Source of the DNA: an uncultured Solobacterium sp.
Lineage (GTDB): Bacteria > Bacillota_I > Bacilli_A > Erysipelotrichales > Erysipelotrichaceae
DNA length: 64,000 nucleotides
Direction of reading: 5' to 3'
Assembly: GCA_900552125.1 (NCBI GenBank)
Contig: URYK01000005.1
Coordinates: forward strand, 51,027 to 115,026
The notes beneath the pieces are model-generated. The model was not told the DNA's origin, did not search any database, and was given only the letters and a program-made list of their open reading frames with translations. Below are positions 42,727-53,207 of this stretch, piece by piece; positions within the stretch are counted from its first letter, which is position 1, and each line of letters begins with the position of its first letter. The position numbers and the translations under genes were made by a program.

Positions 42727-43610
42727 TGGCAATCAAAGGACTTTCAAAATTAGTAATTGGGGAATATGTATACAGCGGAAGTGGCAATAACCCTACTTAT
42801 ACATTACCTGAAACCGTCGCTAAGATGGTTGAATATAGCCTCACAATTAATCAGAGTGAAAATAATCCTCTATATGCTGATAACATGGAGGCTGAAAACG
42901 ATAAAGGAACATTCCAAAATGGAGAATTATCCTTAGGAACTGATGATCTTACACAGAATGCTTCTAAAAAAATCTTGGGAATTAAGGTAGTTCCATTTAG
43001 TTATAACGATGATAAAACCGCACAGGAAGGAGTTTATGATGAAAATAGAGAAGCTCCTTATTTGGGTGTTGGTTTGATCGAATGGCATCAGAATAATGAT
43101 GTAAATCAGTATCGTGCTGTTTTCCTACCAAAAGTATTCTTTAACGTACCTGAACAGAGTGCAACTACTAAAGGAGAAAATGTTGAGTGGCAGACTCCTA
43201 CAGTAACTGGTGTAGTTCAAAGAAGTAATCTTGTAGATTCTCAATATAATCATCCTTGGATGATAGACGCATGGTTCGACACAGAAGAAGAGGCTATTGA
43301 ATATCTTGAATATAAATGTGGTAAAGGAAATAAAAAGGGTATAGAAAGCGTATCTGTTACAGGAACTGCAAAAGTAAATGAAACTTTATCAGCAAATGTA
43401 CAGCCTGATGGAGCAACAGTTACCTATCAATGGAAAAAAGCAGATTCCAGTACAGGACCTTATTCTGATATAGATAGTGCTGTAAATGCAACATATCAGT
43501 TAACTTCATCTGAACAGGATAAATACATCAAGGTTGAGGTAACCGGAACAGGAGAGTATGAAGGAACAGCTACTTCAACTGCCACTGCTCAGGTACAGGG
43601 AGCATTATAG
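42726..43610 (+). CDS. Major tail tube protein with C-terminal Ig-like domain
   Basis: Residues 1-205 form the tube subunit (LVIGEYVYSGSGNNPTYTLP, KILGIKVVPFSYNDDKTAQE, LGVGLIEWHQNNDVNQYRAV) and residues about 206-290 an Ig-like domain (IESVSVTGTAKVNETLSANV, TYQWKKADSSTGPYSDIDSA, KYIKVEVTGTGEYEGTATST). Ig domains on tail tubes decorate the tail surface and may help adhesion to mucus or cells. Confidence 0.92.
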   Translation: MAIKGLSKLVIGEYVYSGSGNNPTYTLPETVAKMVEYSLTINQSENNPLYADNMEAENDKGTFQNGELSLGTDDLTQNASKKILGIKVVPFSYNDDKTAQEGVYDENREAPYLGVGLIEWHQNNDVNQYRAVFLPKVFFNVPEQSATTKGENVEWQTPTVTGVVQRSNLVDSQYNHPWMIDAWFDTEEEAIEYLEYKCGKGNKKGIESVSVTGTAKVNETLSANVQPDGATVTYQWKKADSSTGPYSDIDSAVNATYQLTSSEQDKYIKVEVTGTGEYEGTATSTATAQVQGAL

Positions 43611-43611
43611 G

Positions 43612-44174
43612 ATGCGAGTGAATGTTATTGAAATCGAGGGGAAATATTATCCCCTTGTTTTCTCGCTTAATGCAGCAGAAAAAATTGAAGATGAATGTAT
43701 ACAGATTGATCTGATTGGTGATTGTCTGGTGAATCCGAAAAAATATGGAAAAAACAGCATCAGAGTTACTAAAAATATATTAAAGATATTGATGGAAGAG
43801 GGAGTAGTTTACTGTAAATATAAAGGGATAAATAATATCAAAGACAAAGAACTATTTCTTGGAGAGGTAAACAATGAGGTGTTTTTTGATTTAGATTATC
43901 ATTCTATCAATAAGATAACAAAAGCTATATATGAGACTATGATAAAATCCAAAAAAAAAGAATAAGCAATAAAACAAAAAAAGGAGAAGAAGGAACTGAT
44001 AATTATTATCTATGTCTTTCTGTTTGGGCCAGAATCATAGGAATACAGCCGATTGAATTTTTGCATATGCCGATTGGAGAATTGAGCGATAATGTTGAAA
44101 TGTATCAGCGTATCAAGGGATATGCAGAGGCAGATTCTGTTAATGAAGGAAATTATATTCCATGTTTGAAGTGA
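43612..44174 (+). CDS. Tail assembly chaperones gpG and gpGT (-1 frameshift)
   Basis: Zero frame: ATG 43612 to TAA 43965, 117 residues (IEGKYYPLVFSLNAAEKIED). A run of nine A at 43951-43959 just before the stop permits -1 slippage. The -1 frame then reads from AGA 43959 through NYYLCLSVWARIIGIQPIEF and LHMPIGELSDNVEMYQRIKG to TGA 44172-44174, giving a fusion of about 187 residues. The G/GT frameshift is conserved in long-tailed phages; both products chaperone the tape measure protein. Confidence 0.88.
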
Positions 44175-44183
44175 GGTGATTAG

Positions 44184-47100
44184 ATGCCATACGATATCGG
44201 ACCTCGAATAGGTATAACTGGTGAGAAAGAATTCAATAAACAAATAAGATCCATCCATAACAATATTAAATTGTTGGGTTCTGAAATGAATCTTTTATCT
44301 AAAGAATATGAAGATAATGCGGATTCAATTGAATTTCTTTCAAAGAAAAATGACCTGCTGACATCAGAACTAAAGGAACAGCAATCAAAGCTTTCTCTGC
44401 TTGATGAACAGTATACTAAACAGAACAAAACATTAGAAGTTCTTAAAAAAGAACTAGCTGATACGACTGAAGCATTTGGTAAAAATTCTATTGAGGCAGC
44501 AAAAGCAGAAAATGCAGTCAGAAAGCAGGAAGAAATTTTAAGCAAGCTTGGTATATCTATAAATTCAACAAAAGGCTATATTGTTAGCTTGAATTCTCAG
44601 ATAGCATCTAATACTGATAAGATCAGGGAATTATCTTCTGCAAATGAACATACTGAAAGTTCGTTAGGAAAACTTACGAACACTATAGCCAGTCAGGAAA
44701 AAGAATTAAATGAATTGCAGACAGCTTATAAAGAGGCGGTACTTTCCAAAGGCAAAGATAGTGAAGAGACTAAACGTTTGGCAGATCAGATAACAAGACT
44801 CTCAACTGAATTGAAGCAGAACAAAGATACCGTTTCCCAGGTTGAGAAAGAATCCAGACAATTAGCTTCAGCACTTGATGATGTCGATGATAAAGCAAAA
44901 GATGCTGGAGAAGGGTTCACTGTGATGAAGGGAGCTCTTGCCGGCATTACATCCGATGGGATCCAATCTCTAGGTGATGAACTAAAAGAAGTAGTTACTC
45001 AAAGTGATAATGCAAATGCTCAGTTTATGGCAATGACAGGTGAATCAGTCGAAGAAATGAAAAAGTACAATAAACAGATTGAGGAGCTGTACGATGATAA
45101 TTTCGGTGATTCAATGGAAGAGCTTGCTACATCCATGGCAAAAGTAAAACAGCAGATTAAAGGACTTAATGAAGAATCCCTTTCCAATGTAACAGCTGGA
45201 TTACTAACATTAGAAGATACCTTTGAGATGGATTTCAATGAAACGCTTCGTGGAACTAGACAGCTGATGTATCAATTCGGTTTAGATGCTGAGGATGCAT
45301 TGGATCTGATTGCAAAAGGAGCTCAGTCAGGGCTAAATTACACGGATGAACTTGGAGATAATATTTCAGAGTATTCTGGTAAATTTTCTCAGGCCGGGTA
45401 TTCTGCTGAAGAATATTTTCAGCTGCTTGCCAACGGTTCTGACAATGGCGCGTATAACCTTGATAAAATCAATGATGCAATAAATGAGGTCACTACCCGA
45501 TTAGCTGATGGAACAATAGAAGATTCCTTAGATATGTTTAACGAAGATACTCAGAAAGTATTTAGAACATGGCAAAAGGGAGGGGCATCTCAAAAAGATG
45601 TTATTGATGCTATTGTAAAAGATATCAAAGAAACTACAAATGAACAGGAAAAACTTACAAAGGCATCAGAAGCATTTGGAACAATGGGTGAAGATGCGAA
45701 TACTAAATTTGTAGAATCATTAACAAGTGTCGGAAATGAGTTTGAAGATGTATCCGGCAAGATGAAAGAAATAAATAAAATTAAATATGATACAGTTGAA
45801 AGCAAACTGAAAGGACTAGGAAGGACATTTCAGACGGATATTGCTGGACCTATTGTTGAAGATGCATTGCCTGTATTGGAAAGCGGTGTAGAATGGCTAT
45901 CCGACAATATTCCTTTAGTAGAAAACACAGTAAAAACTTTAGGAATTGCAATGGCTTCGACTTTTGCTGTTAAGAAAACTGTTGATTTTAAGAATTCAAT
46001 CGTAGATATTGGAGAAAAGTTAGTTGATTTAGGGACAAATAAAACTTCAGTTGTCGCTAATGGACTATCCACTATTGGGGGATTGCTGACATCCAATCCA
46101 TGGGGCGTAGCTATAGGCGGTGTTGCAGCTTTAGGTACTGCTTTGATTGCTTTTTCACAGCAGGAAGATGAAGCATCTAGAGCTCTTAGAGAAAATGCAG
46201 AACAGGCAGAAAAAAATATCGATACTTATAATGAAATGCGTGATGCAACTGGAAAACAGATTCAGGATGCACAAAGTCAATTTGCCTATTATGAAAGATT
46301 AAAGAGCGAGCTTGAATCAATTACTTCTGAAAACGGAAAAGTCAAAGAGGGATATGAGCAGAGAGCTAATTTCATTATCAATGAATTGAATAATGCCTTG
46401 GGAACTGAAATTACAATGACGAACAATATCATTGATAAATATGAAGAACAAATGGGAACCCTAGATAAGCTTATTGAGAAACAGCGTGCAAAAGCGTTTA
46501 TTGATGCAAATCAAGATGATTATCAGACAGCTGTAAAAAATCAAACACAGGCTTTGCAGGATATGCTTGAAGCAGAGGAGACATATGCTGCTGAGAAAAA
46601 ACGAATTGAAGAAGAAATCGCAGAATATAACAGGAATAACTGGGATGAATCTATGCGACTTCAGAACGAAAGACTGGCATGGCAGGATAAAGATTATCTG
46701 AATGCTAAATCTAATTACGAAAATAAAAAGAAATTAGCTGAAGGATACACACAGACAATCGCAGAGCAAGAGTATCTGCTACAGCTTTATGCTGATGGAT
46801 CAGCAAAGAGCTTAGATGCGATAAATAGTTTTGTATCTTCATCTTATGATGAAAATGGGAAAAAAGTGCAGCTATCACTTGAACAGATGATAAGCATTGA
46901 AGAGCAAAAAAATGCAATGCTGAAAAACAGTAATAATGAAGCATCAAAGATTCAACTAGAGGCTAGTGAAAAAAGATTATCTTCTTTAAAGGAAGAGCTA
47001 GCAAAACAAAATGAAACAGTTACTAACAGTTCCGACTCAAATAAGACTGCATGGGAGAAATATTCTTCTGAGGGATTAAAAGGCTTTTCCAATAATAAAG

Positions 47101-47708
47101 AGGACTATTATCGTGCTGCATTCGAACAGGTTGATAGAGCAAAGGATGGCATCAACGATGGAACTGAACCGACTAAGAAAGCATGGAAAGCACTGGCGGA
47201 TGCAGGGTATGCTGTATTAGATGGAAAGACATGGAAATATACAGCGGCAGGTGCTAATTACGCTATTGGACTAAAATCTGGTATTGAAGAAAATAGCGGA
47301 AGTGTTTTTTCGGCAGTAGCTAATATGGGTAATACAATGATATCTGTTTTAATGAATTCATTAGATGAACATTCACCATCAAAGGAATCAGAGAAAGCAG
47401 GTGATTTTTTTACTTTAGGAGCAGTTAAAGGTGTTGAAAAAAACAAGAAAAAAGCAATATCAGCAGTAAAAGATCTAGGAGATTCAATGATATATGAGAT
47501 GAAAAATTGGAAATCTATGAGCCTAGATACTGTACAAGATGCATTCTCCATTAATGGCACGATGTTATCAAACACTAAAGCAGTATTTGAAAGCAAGAAC
47601 CAGGTAACTGTCCCGGTTTATCTAGATGGCAGAATAATCGCACAGAGTACTACATCATATATAACTAGATCACAGTCTACTAAAAGCGTGATGAAAGGAG
47701 GGAACTAA
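44184..47708 (+). CDS. Tape measure protein
   Basis: The 1174-residue protein has a long coiled coil (about 15-250), the TP901-type core (AQFMAMTGESVEEMKKYNKQ to TKASEAFGTMGEDANTK), hydrophobic segments near 600-660 (SNPWGVAIGGVAALGTALIA) and a second coiled coil. Length sets the tail length; by the usual 1.5 angstrom per residue it would be about 175 nm. AGGTGATTAG precedes the start. Confidence 0.95.
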   Translation: MPYDIGPRIGITGEKEFNKQIRSIHNNIKLLGSEMNLLSKEYEDNADSIEFLSKKNDLLTSELKEQQSKLSLLDEQYTKQNKTLEVLKKELADTTEAFGKNSIEAAKAENAVRKQEEILSKLGISINSTKGYIVSLNSQIASNTDKIRELSSANEHTESSLGKLTNTIASQEKELNELQTAYKEAVLSKGKDSEETKRLADQITRLSTELKQNKDTVSQVEKESRQLASALDDVDDKAKDAGEGFTVMKGALAGITSDGIQSLGDELKEVVTQSDNANAQFMAMTGESVEEMKKYNKQIEELYDDNFGDSMEELATSMAKVKQQIKGLNEESLSNVTAGLLTLEDTFEMDFNETLRGTRQLMYQFGLDAEDALDLIAKGAQSGLNYTDELGDNISEYSGKFSQAGYSAEEYFQLLANGSDNGAYNLDKINDAINEVTTRLADGTIEDSLDMFNEDTQKVFRTWQKGGASQKDVIDAIVKDIKETTNEQEKLTKASEAFGTMGEDANTKFVESLTSVGNEFEDVSGKMKEINKIKYDTVESKLKGLGRTFQTDIAGPIVEDALPVLESGVEWLSDNIPLVENTVKTLGIAMASTFAVKKTVDFKNSIVDIGEKLVDLGTNKTSVVANGLSTIGGLLTSNPWGVAIGGVAALGTALIAFSQQEDEASRALRENAEQAEKNIDTYNEMRDATGKQIQDAQSQFAYYERLKSELESITSENGKVKEGYEQRANFIINELNNALGTEITMTNNIIDKYEEQMGTLDKLIEKQRAKAFIDANQDDYQTAVKNQTQALQDMLEAEETYAAEKKRIEEEIAEYNRNNWDESMRLQNERLAWQDKDYLNAKSNYENKKKLAEGYTQTIAEQEYLLQLYADGSAKSLDAINSFVSSSYDENGKKVQLSLEQMISIEEQKNAMLKNSNNEASKIQLEASEKRLSSLKEELAKQNETVTNSSDSNKTAWEKYSSEGLKGFSNNKEDYYRAAFEQVDRAKDGINDGTEPTKKAWKALADAGYAVLDGKTWKYTAAGANYAIGLKSGIEENSGSVFSAVANMGNTMISVLMNSLDEHSPSKESEKAGDFFTLGAVKGVEKNKKKAISAVKDLGDSMIYEMKNWKSMSLDTVQDAFSINGTMLSNTKAVFESKNQVTVPVYLDGRIIAQSTTSYITRSQSTKSVMKGGN

Positions 47709-47709
47709 A

Positions 47710-48414
47710 ATGGCATACGATATCCTGATAGATGGGATCCCTTCCTCTTCACTAAATCTTCTCGTTACTAAAAGACCTGATTTTCCTGCACCTAAAAAAA
47801 GATACAACGAATATGATGTGCTTGGCAGAGATGGTAAACTATATCAGGATACAGGCCATTATGATGATATAGAATTATCTATAGAATTCAATTATATGAC
47901 TGCTCCTGATAATTGGCATGATATTTGGAGAAAGGCGAAAAAATGGTTTTTGTCTTCTGCCAACAAAAAACTAATATGTTCTGATGATATGGGAATGTAT
48001 TACATGATAAAAAAAGTTGTAATTGATACAAATGCAAGGACTTCTTATAGAATTGGCAAATTTACTGTTTCATTCACGTTAGATCCTTATACATATCTTA
48101 CTTCAGGACTAAATAAGATCAATAACCTGAGTTCGCTCATGAATCCGTTTGATGTATCAAAACCTATTTATTTCATTCAAGGAGAAGGAATATGTACATT
48201 GAATATAAATGGCCATACCATAAAGGCAAACGTTGCTCAGAATTTAATTATTGATGTGTTCCGAGAGCTTTCATATAGAACAGATGGAACACTAATCAAT
48301 TATACAGTGGATGGCGATTATGAAGATATGGTATTGATTGAAGGAATTAACTATATAACTATATCTCCATCGAGCTTTAAGCTAGAAATACAGCCAAACT
48401 GGAGGTGTATATAA
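47710..48414 (+). CDS. Distal tail protein (Dit)
   Basis: 234 residues with PDFPAPKKRYNEYDVLGRDG, ELSIEFNYMTAPDNWHDIWR and YRIGKFTVSFTLDPYTYLTS, the N-terminal belt domain of Dit, and a beta-sandwich end. Hub of the baseplate between tube and Tal. Ends by sharing one base with the next start. Confidence 0.9.
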   Translation: MAYDILIDGIPSSSLNLLVTKRPDFPAPKKRYNEYDVLGRDGKLYQDTGHYDDIELSIEFNYMTAPDNWHDIWRKAKKWFLSSANKKLICSDDMGMYYMIKKVVIDTNARTSYRIGKFTVSFTLDPYTYLTSGLNKINNLSSLMNPFDVSKPIYFIQGEGICTLNINGHTIKANVAQNLIIDVFRELSYRTDGTLINYTVDGDYEDMVLIEGINYITISPSSFKLEIQPNWRCI

Positions 48415-50642
48415 TGATACAGCTATATAAACCAGGTAATCGTGATTTTGATTTTAATGGAGACCATACACTACATCCAACTTCATGTGAATTATCCATG
48501 GAAATTAATGGAACATGGGAAATTACGTTAAACAATCCGATTGACGAAAAATTGAATGAAACACTAGTTGAAAATGCTATTTTATCTGTCAATACGCCAA
48601 TAGGAAAAAAACAGCTTTTCATAGTCAATGATATAAATAAAACAGATACAAATATAAATGCAAATGCTGTTCCTATATTTTTCTCTTCAGATCATTATTT
48701 GTTTGATGTGAGAGCAGTTAATAAAAATGGACAGGAAACAATGGATGTTTTGTTTCAAAATTCTGAATATACAGGGCATTCAGATATTGAGACCAGAAAT
48801 ACCGCATATTTTGAAGAAATGAATCTGATTAAAGCATTAAATGGTAATCAAGATAATTCTTTTATATCAAGATGGGGAGGGGAAGCTTTATATAAAAATT
48901 ATGATGTATACATAAATAAAAGAATTGGTATGGATAATGGTTTTAGAGCAGAATTTGGATTGAATATGACGGGAGTTAATGTTGCTGTAGATATGGCACA
49001 GGTAATCACTAGAATTAGACCTAAAGCCTATAATGGATATATGCTTCCTTCAAATGAAACTGTTGATTCCCCTAACATTTCTAATTATTATCCAAGAAAG
49101 TTCTCTCCAGTTGTTCGTGAATATAATGATATTAAGTTAAAAGAGGATGCTTTTGAAGATGATGAAGCAAATGGAGTAACTATCTGTAACAATCTGGATG
49201 AATTATATGCAGCTCTTAGAGAAAGAGCTATGGCTGAATTTACAGAGAATCATGTAGATATGCCTGCAATGACATACAATATCTCAATTGCTGATGTATC
49301 AAAAACAGAAACGTATAAAGATTTTAGTGATTTGACAAAGGTAAGTCTTGGAGACACAGTACACTGTAAATATAAACCACTGAACATTGTTACTGATCAA
49401 AGAGTAATTTATTTACGATGGGATTGTATCAACGAATCTATTATTGATTTAACATTAGGGGATTATGAACCTAACTATTTTGATAATATTTCAGATTCGG
49501 TAAGTTCCATTGATAAGGTTATCAATAAAGGCGATAATACCATCATGGGAGATAAAATAGCAGGTGTTATTAATCTGCTGAATACATTACTAAGGGCACA
49601 GAAGGATATTGCTCAGAAACAGGATGTAAGAGCAATTCTTTTTGAGGACCTAGATACAAATAGTCCTACACTTGGAGCATTATGTATCGGTACACAGGGT
49701 ATACAGATATCCAAAAAGAGAAATCCTGAAGACACTGACTGGGTATGGGGAACAGCGATTAATTTTGAGAGCATCGTAGCAGATTATATTATTGCTGGTA
49801 TCCTATCTGACAAGTTAGGAAATAACTCCTGGAATTTAGATACAGGGGAGCTAAAAACAAAAAATATGGTTGCTGAAAATGGAACGTTCACAGGAAGAAT
49901 AACAGGATCCCAGATAACAGGAGGTACAGTAAATGGTACAACCATTACTACAGATAAAGATTTAAATGTGGGTAATAACATTTATTTAAATTATAAAGAT
50001 GAAACATCAACTAAAAGCATATTTCTAGGAAAAGAACTGGAATTAAGATTTGTAAAGAATAATGGTGTAGGATATTTCTATATTATTGCAAAAGACCAAA
50101 ATGGTAGAGATTTATCAATTTCATTTTCCGGAGGGAATGGAATTCTTCATCCAGGAGTTACGATTAATGCAACCAATAATAGTGGCAAAAATAGCACATA
50201 TTCATTTGAAGGAGGTATGTTTACATGCAATGGTATTTTAAATGTATATAATGATGCTTCTATTAATGGTGATTTAACGGTTAGGGGAAAAAAGAATAGA
50301 ATTGTAAAAACTTCTCAAGGTATGGTTCGTATGAATGCTATTGAATCAACATATGCAGCATTTGAAGATTTCGGAAGTGCGATGACGGATAAAGACGGTA
50401 TGTGTATGATCATGCTTGATCAGCTATTCTTGGAAACGGTAAATACTGAATGCGATTATTATGTTTTTTTATCACCAAGAAAAATAACATCAGTACCGCA
50501 TATCTGTGTTCAGAAGAAATATAAAGATTCTTTCTGTGTTCATGGAGATCCCAATACAAAATTTGATTGGATTGTAATAGCAAAACAGAGAGGATATGAA
50601 GATGTAAGAATGGAGGTGTATAAGGATGATAACTTTGATTAG
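48414..50642 (+). CDS. Tail-associated protein (Tal, prophage endopeptidase-tail type)
   Basis: ATG 48414 is selected since GGAGGTG lies seven bases before; a GTG frame three codons upstream is not needed. Residues 1-370 match Tal N-terminal gp27-like domains (ELSMEINGTWEITLNNPIDE, KKQLFIVNDINKTDTNINAN, VITRIRPKAYNGYMLPSNET). The C-terminal half is glycine- and asparagine-rich with beta repeats (NMVAENGTFTGRITGSQITG). No clear lytic domain is visible. Confidence 0.88.
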   Translation: MIQLYKPGNRDFDFNGDHTLHPTSCELSMEINGTWEITLNNPIDEKLNETLVENAILSVNTPIGKKQLFIVNDINKTDTNINANAVPIFFSSDHYLFDVRAVNKNGQETMDVLFQNSEYTGHSDIETRNTAYFEEMNLIKALNGNQDNSFISRWGGEALYKNYDVYINKRIGMDNGFRAEFGLNMTGVNVAVDMAQVITRIRPKAYNGYMLPSNETVDSPNISNYYPRKFSPVVREYNDIKLKEDAFEDDEANGVTICNNLDELYAALRERAMAEFTENHVDMPAMTYNISIADVSKTETYKDFSDLTKVSLGDTVHCKYKPLNIVTDQRVIYLRWDCINESIIDLTLGDYEPNYFDNISDSVSSIDKVINKGDNTIMGDKIAGVINLLNTLLRAQKDIAQKQDVRAILFEDLDTNSPTLGALCIGTQGIQISKKRNPEDTDWVWGTAINFESIVADYIIAGILSDKLGNNSWNLDTGELKTKNMVAENGTFTGRITGSQITGGTVNGTTITTDKDLNVGNNIYLNYKDETSTKSIFLGKELELRFVKNNGVGYFYIIAKDQNGRDLSISFSGGNGILHPGVTINATNNSGKNSTYSFEGGMFTCNGILNVYNDASINGDLTVRGKKNRIVKTSQGMVRMNAIESTYAAFEDFGSAMTDKDGMCMIMLDQLFLETVNTECDYYVFLSPRKITSVPHICVQKKYKDSFCVHGDPNTKFDWIVIAKQRGYEDVRMEVYKDDNFD

Positions 50643-53193
50643 AAATGGATTATCATTAAACATTAGTGAAGATATCATTCCTGCTCAAGGTTCTAGTAAT
50701 GTACCAATTAAGTATATTGATGATTCTGACACGTATCAAGGTTTTATCCCACAGATAACTGTTGGATGGGTTGATGGGAATGGACTACCTCATGCTGTAC
50801 TAATGGATATAGATGCGCAAGGCAATTATTTAATTCCTTCTGATGCATTTAAGTTAGAAGGATTTATTTATTTTTCTGTTGGCTTGGTTGACTCTAATAA
50901 TCCAAGACATATTGAAAAGACAATACGTACTCAAGCTTTCTCTAGCCCAGCACCTACTGGAACAGTCATATTACCGTCTGAAGCAGAATGGCAGGAATTA
51001 GTGAAAAACTATATGGATTCTCTTTTTGACATCAACTATGGTCCTAATTTTAGTCAGATTCAGCAAGATTTAGAAAGCTTGGTTACAGAAGCAGAGAAAC
51101 AACAAGAAAAGTCAAATCAACAACAAACACAGATTGATGATGCCATTAATGTTATGGGCGAGTATGAAATAGTATCAGAAGATCCTGTTCAAATAAGGTT
51201 TAAAAAGGGGGATGGTACTTATGGAAATCTAGTTGATTTGGGAGATGGATTGGCTTCTAAAGCTACTGTATTTTCAGGTTATTATTTAAATGATAAAAAC
51301 TATTATAATGGGATTTCATCTAATGATGGAATTAACATTGGAAAAATAATTGGTAAATCATTTCAAAACGGAACACCAACACCAGATGAACCAGTTGAAA
51401 TTGAAAATGTAAAAATAACAAAATTAACAAGTCATAGTAGAAATTTATTTGATGCTAGTAAACTGCCTACAAAATCTCAAGGTGGTGCAACAGTAACAAA
51501 TAACGGAGATGGAAGTTTTACTGTTAGTGGTAGTGGAACTTTGAGTTCATCATTTTCAGTACAATATTTATATTCGCACGAAGATACTATTAAACTATTA
51601 AAAGCTGGAAAATTAATGTGCTACTTCGATTCACAAACAACTCCTTTTATTCAAATTTATTTGAGAAACGGAAGTGGTTCATTTAATTCTTACACAAACA
51701 AAAACGGAACGGGAACATTTACAACAGAAGTTTTGCAAGAAATATTAAACGATCCTAACATGCAATTGCTTATAGCTTTTTATGCACCTACAGGAGAAAC
51801 AATAAAACCAGGAACTATAAAACCTGTTGTATACCAAGATGGAGATGGAACATGGGAACCGTTTAATTTTAGTGAAGTAGAAACAGATATAACACTAGCA
51901 GAAGATGATGTATATGAAAATGATACAATTCAACGAAAAAGAAAACAAGTTGTGTTTGATGGTTCAAGTGATGAAAATTGGATTTGGAGTGCATCTAATG
52001 GTATTCCTTATATACAGTTACAAGATGCAAAACCATCTAGCTTACCAAAGTGTAACAAAGTGAAATCCTATATTGTCACTGGCACTAATTATCAAGAAGG
52101 TATAACTATTAATGGAACTGGAAAATTATCAGTTAATATTACAGATGAAATGTATCCTAATAAGAATTGGAATGATGCCGAAACATGGAAAACTTGGTTA
52201 AAATCAAATCCTATAACTGTTGAATATGAACTAGCTACACCAATAACTGAATATGTTGATGTTCCTACAATACCAAGCTATTATCCAAATACGGTAGCTT
52301 CTCATAATTCAGTTGTAGAGCCTACTGAAATTGAATGGCATGTAAATACTGATGGTGTAACAACAGTAACAGGTGCAAATAATGAACCATTAAAAGAAGT
52401 TCCTATGACACCACCACAAGATGAACTTGTTAATAGTGATTTTCAAATCAATCAAAGAGGACAGGCGAGTTATAATTTTAACACTAACGGAAAATATGGA
52501 CTTGATTGTTGGCAACATAGACAAGGCGCGTATTATGGTGCGATAGTAGTCGAACCACTAGAGGGCGGTGGAATTAAAACTACATTAAATTCACAAACAG
52601 GTGCAGGAATAAGACAATATGTAAAGAGAGATAGTTCTGTTATTGGGAAAAAACGTACTACCTTGATTAAGGTTGATGATATTGAATGCACAGGTACTGT
52701 TACATTAAGCGAATCGGTACAGAGTATTGTTGAAAATGACATATTCAAGTTAGAGGTGTGGTATGACAATACTACTCAATCAATTGTATATTCGCTTTGG
52801 TATAACAGAGATACTGAAACTCATCCTACTAGCGAAGTTCACTATATCCATTATGCTCATATGTGGCCAGGTTCAATCGCATACAAACACGTACAAGAAG
52901 ATAAAGCGATTGCATTAATGAGGGTCAGACAATATGTATTTGTCACTGTTCAAAAGAAACTTGTTGCTAAAGCAGGAACTGCACATTTGGAAGGATTTGA
53001 CTTTCCAATCGCAATGAAAGCAACCCCAATTTATGATGTTATTGCGTTTGAAGCAACTAATGGAACAGATAAAAGAAGTGAGTTATTAGGTATTTCTTGT
53101 ACTTCAAGAGGGGTTTCCTATATGACACTTCAAAGTCCTACACAAGAAGAATATCAATATACCATTCTATTTTCTTGTGAACAACTTGGATAG
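50626..53193 (+). CDS. Baseplate/receptor-binding protein
   Basis: The 855-residue protein starts inside the Tal gene after GGAGGTGTATAAGG. Its N-terminus (about 1-175) is a BppU-like baseplate domain (IPAQGSSNVPIKYIDDSDTY) ending in a coiled coil (EKQQEKSNQQQTQIDDAINV). The middle contains two carbohydrate-binding-like beta modules (about 200-560) and the end (about 600-855: LVNSDFQINQRGQASYNFNT, YGLDCWQHRQGAYYG) matches phage tail fibre heads that begin with NSDFxINQRG. Likely determines host specificity. Confidence 0.82.
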   Translation: MITLIRNGLSLNISEDIIPAQGSSNVPIKYIDDSDTYQGFIPQITVGWVDGNGLPHAVLMDIDAQGNYLIPSDAFKLEGFIYFSVGLVDSNNPRHIEKTIRTQAFSSPAPTGTVILPSEAEWQELVKNYMDSLFDINYGPNFSQIQQDLESLVTEAEKQQEKSNQQQTQIDDAINVMGEYEIVSEDPVQIRFKKGDGTYGNLVDLGDGLASKATVFSGYYLNDKNYYNGISSNDGINIGKIIGKSFQNGTPTPDEPVEIENVKITKLTSHSRNLFDASKLPTKSQGGATVTNNGDGSFTVSGSGTLSSSFSVQYLYSHEDTIKLLKAGKLMCYFDSQTTPFIQIYLRNGSGSFNSYTNKNGTGTFTTEVLQEILNDPNMQLLIAFYAPTGETIKPGTIKPVVYQDGDGTWEPFNFSEVETDITLAEDDVYENDTIQRKRKQVVFDGSSDENWIWSASNGIPYIQLQDAKPSSLPKCNKVKSYIVTGTNYQEGITINGTGKLSVNITDEMYPNKNWNDAETWKTWLKSNPITVEYELATPITEYVDVPTIPSYYPNTVASHNSVVEPTEIEWHVNTDGVTTVTGANNEPLKEVPMTPPQDELVNSDFQINQRGQASYNFNTNGKYGLDCWQHRQGAYYGAIVVEPLEGGGIKTTLNSQTGAGIRQYVKRDSSVIGKKRTTLIKVDDIECTGTVTLSESVQSIVENDIFKLEVWYDNTTQSIVYSLWYNRDTETHPTSEVHYIHYAHMWPGSIAYKHVQEDKAIALMRVRQYVFVTVQKKLVAKAGTAHLEGFDFPIAMKATPIYDVIAFEATNGTDKRSELLGISCTSRGVSYMTLQSPTQEEYQYTILFSCEQLG

Positions 53194-53207
53194 AAAGGAG
53201 CGATAAT

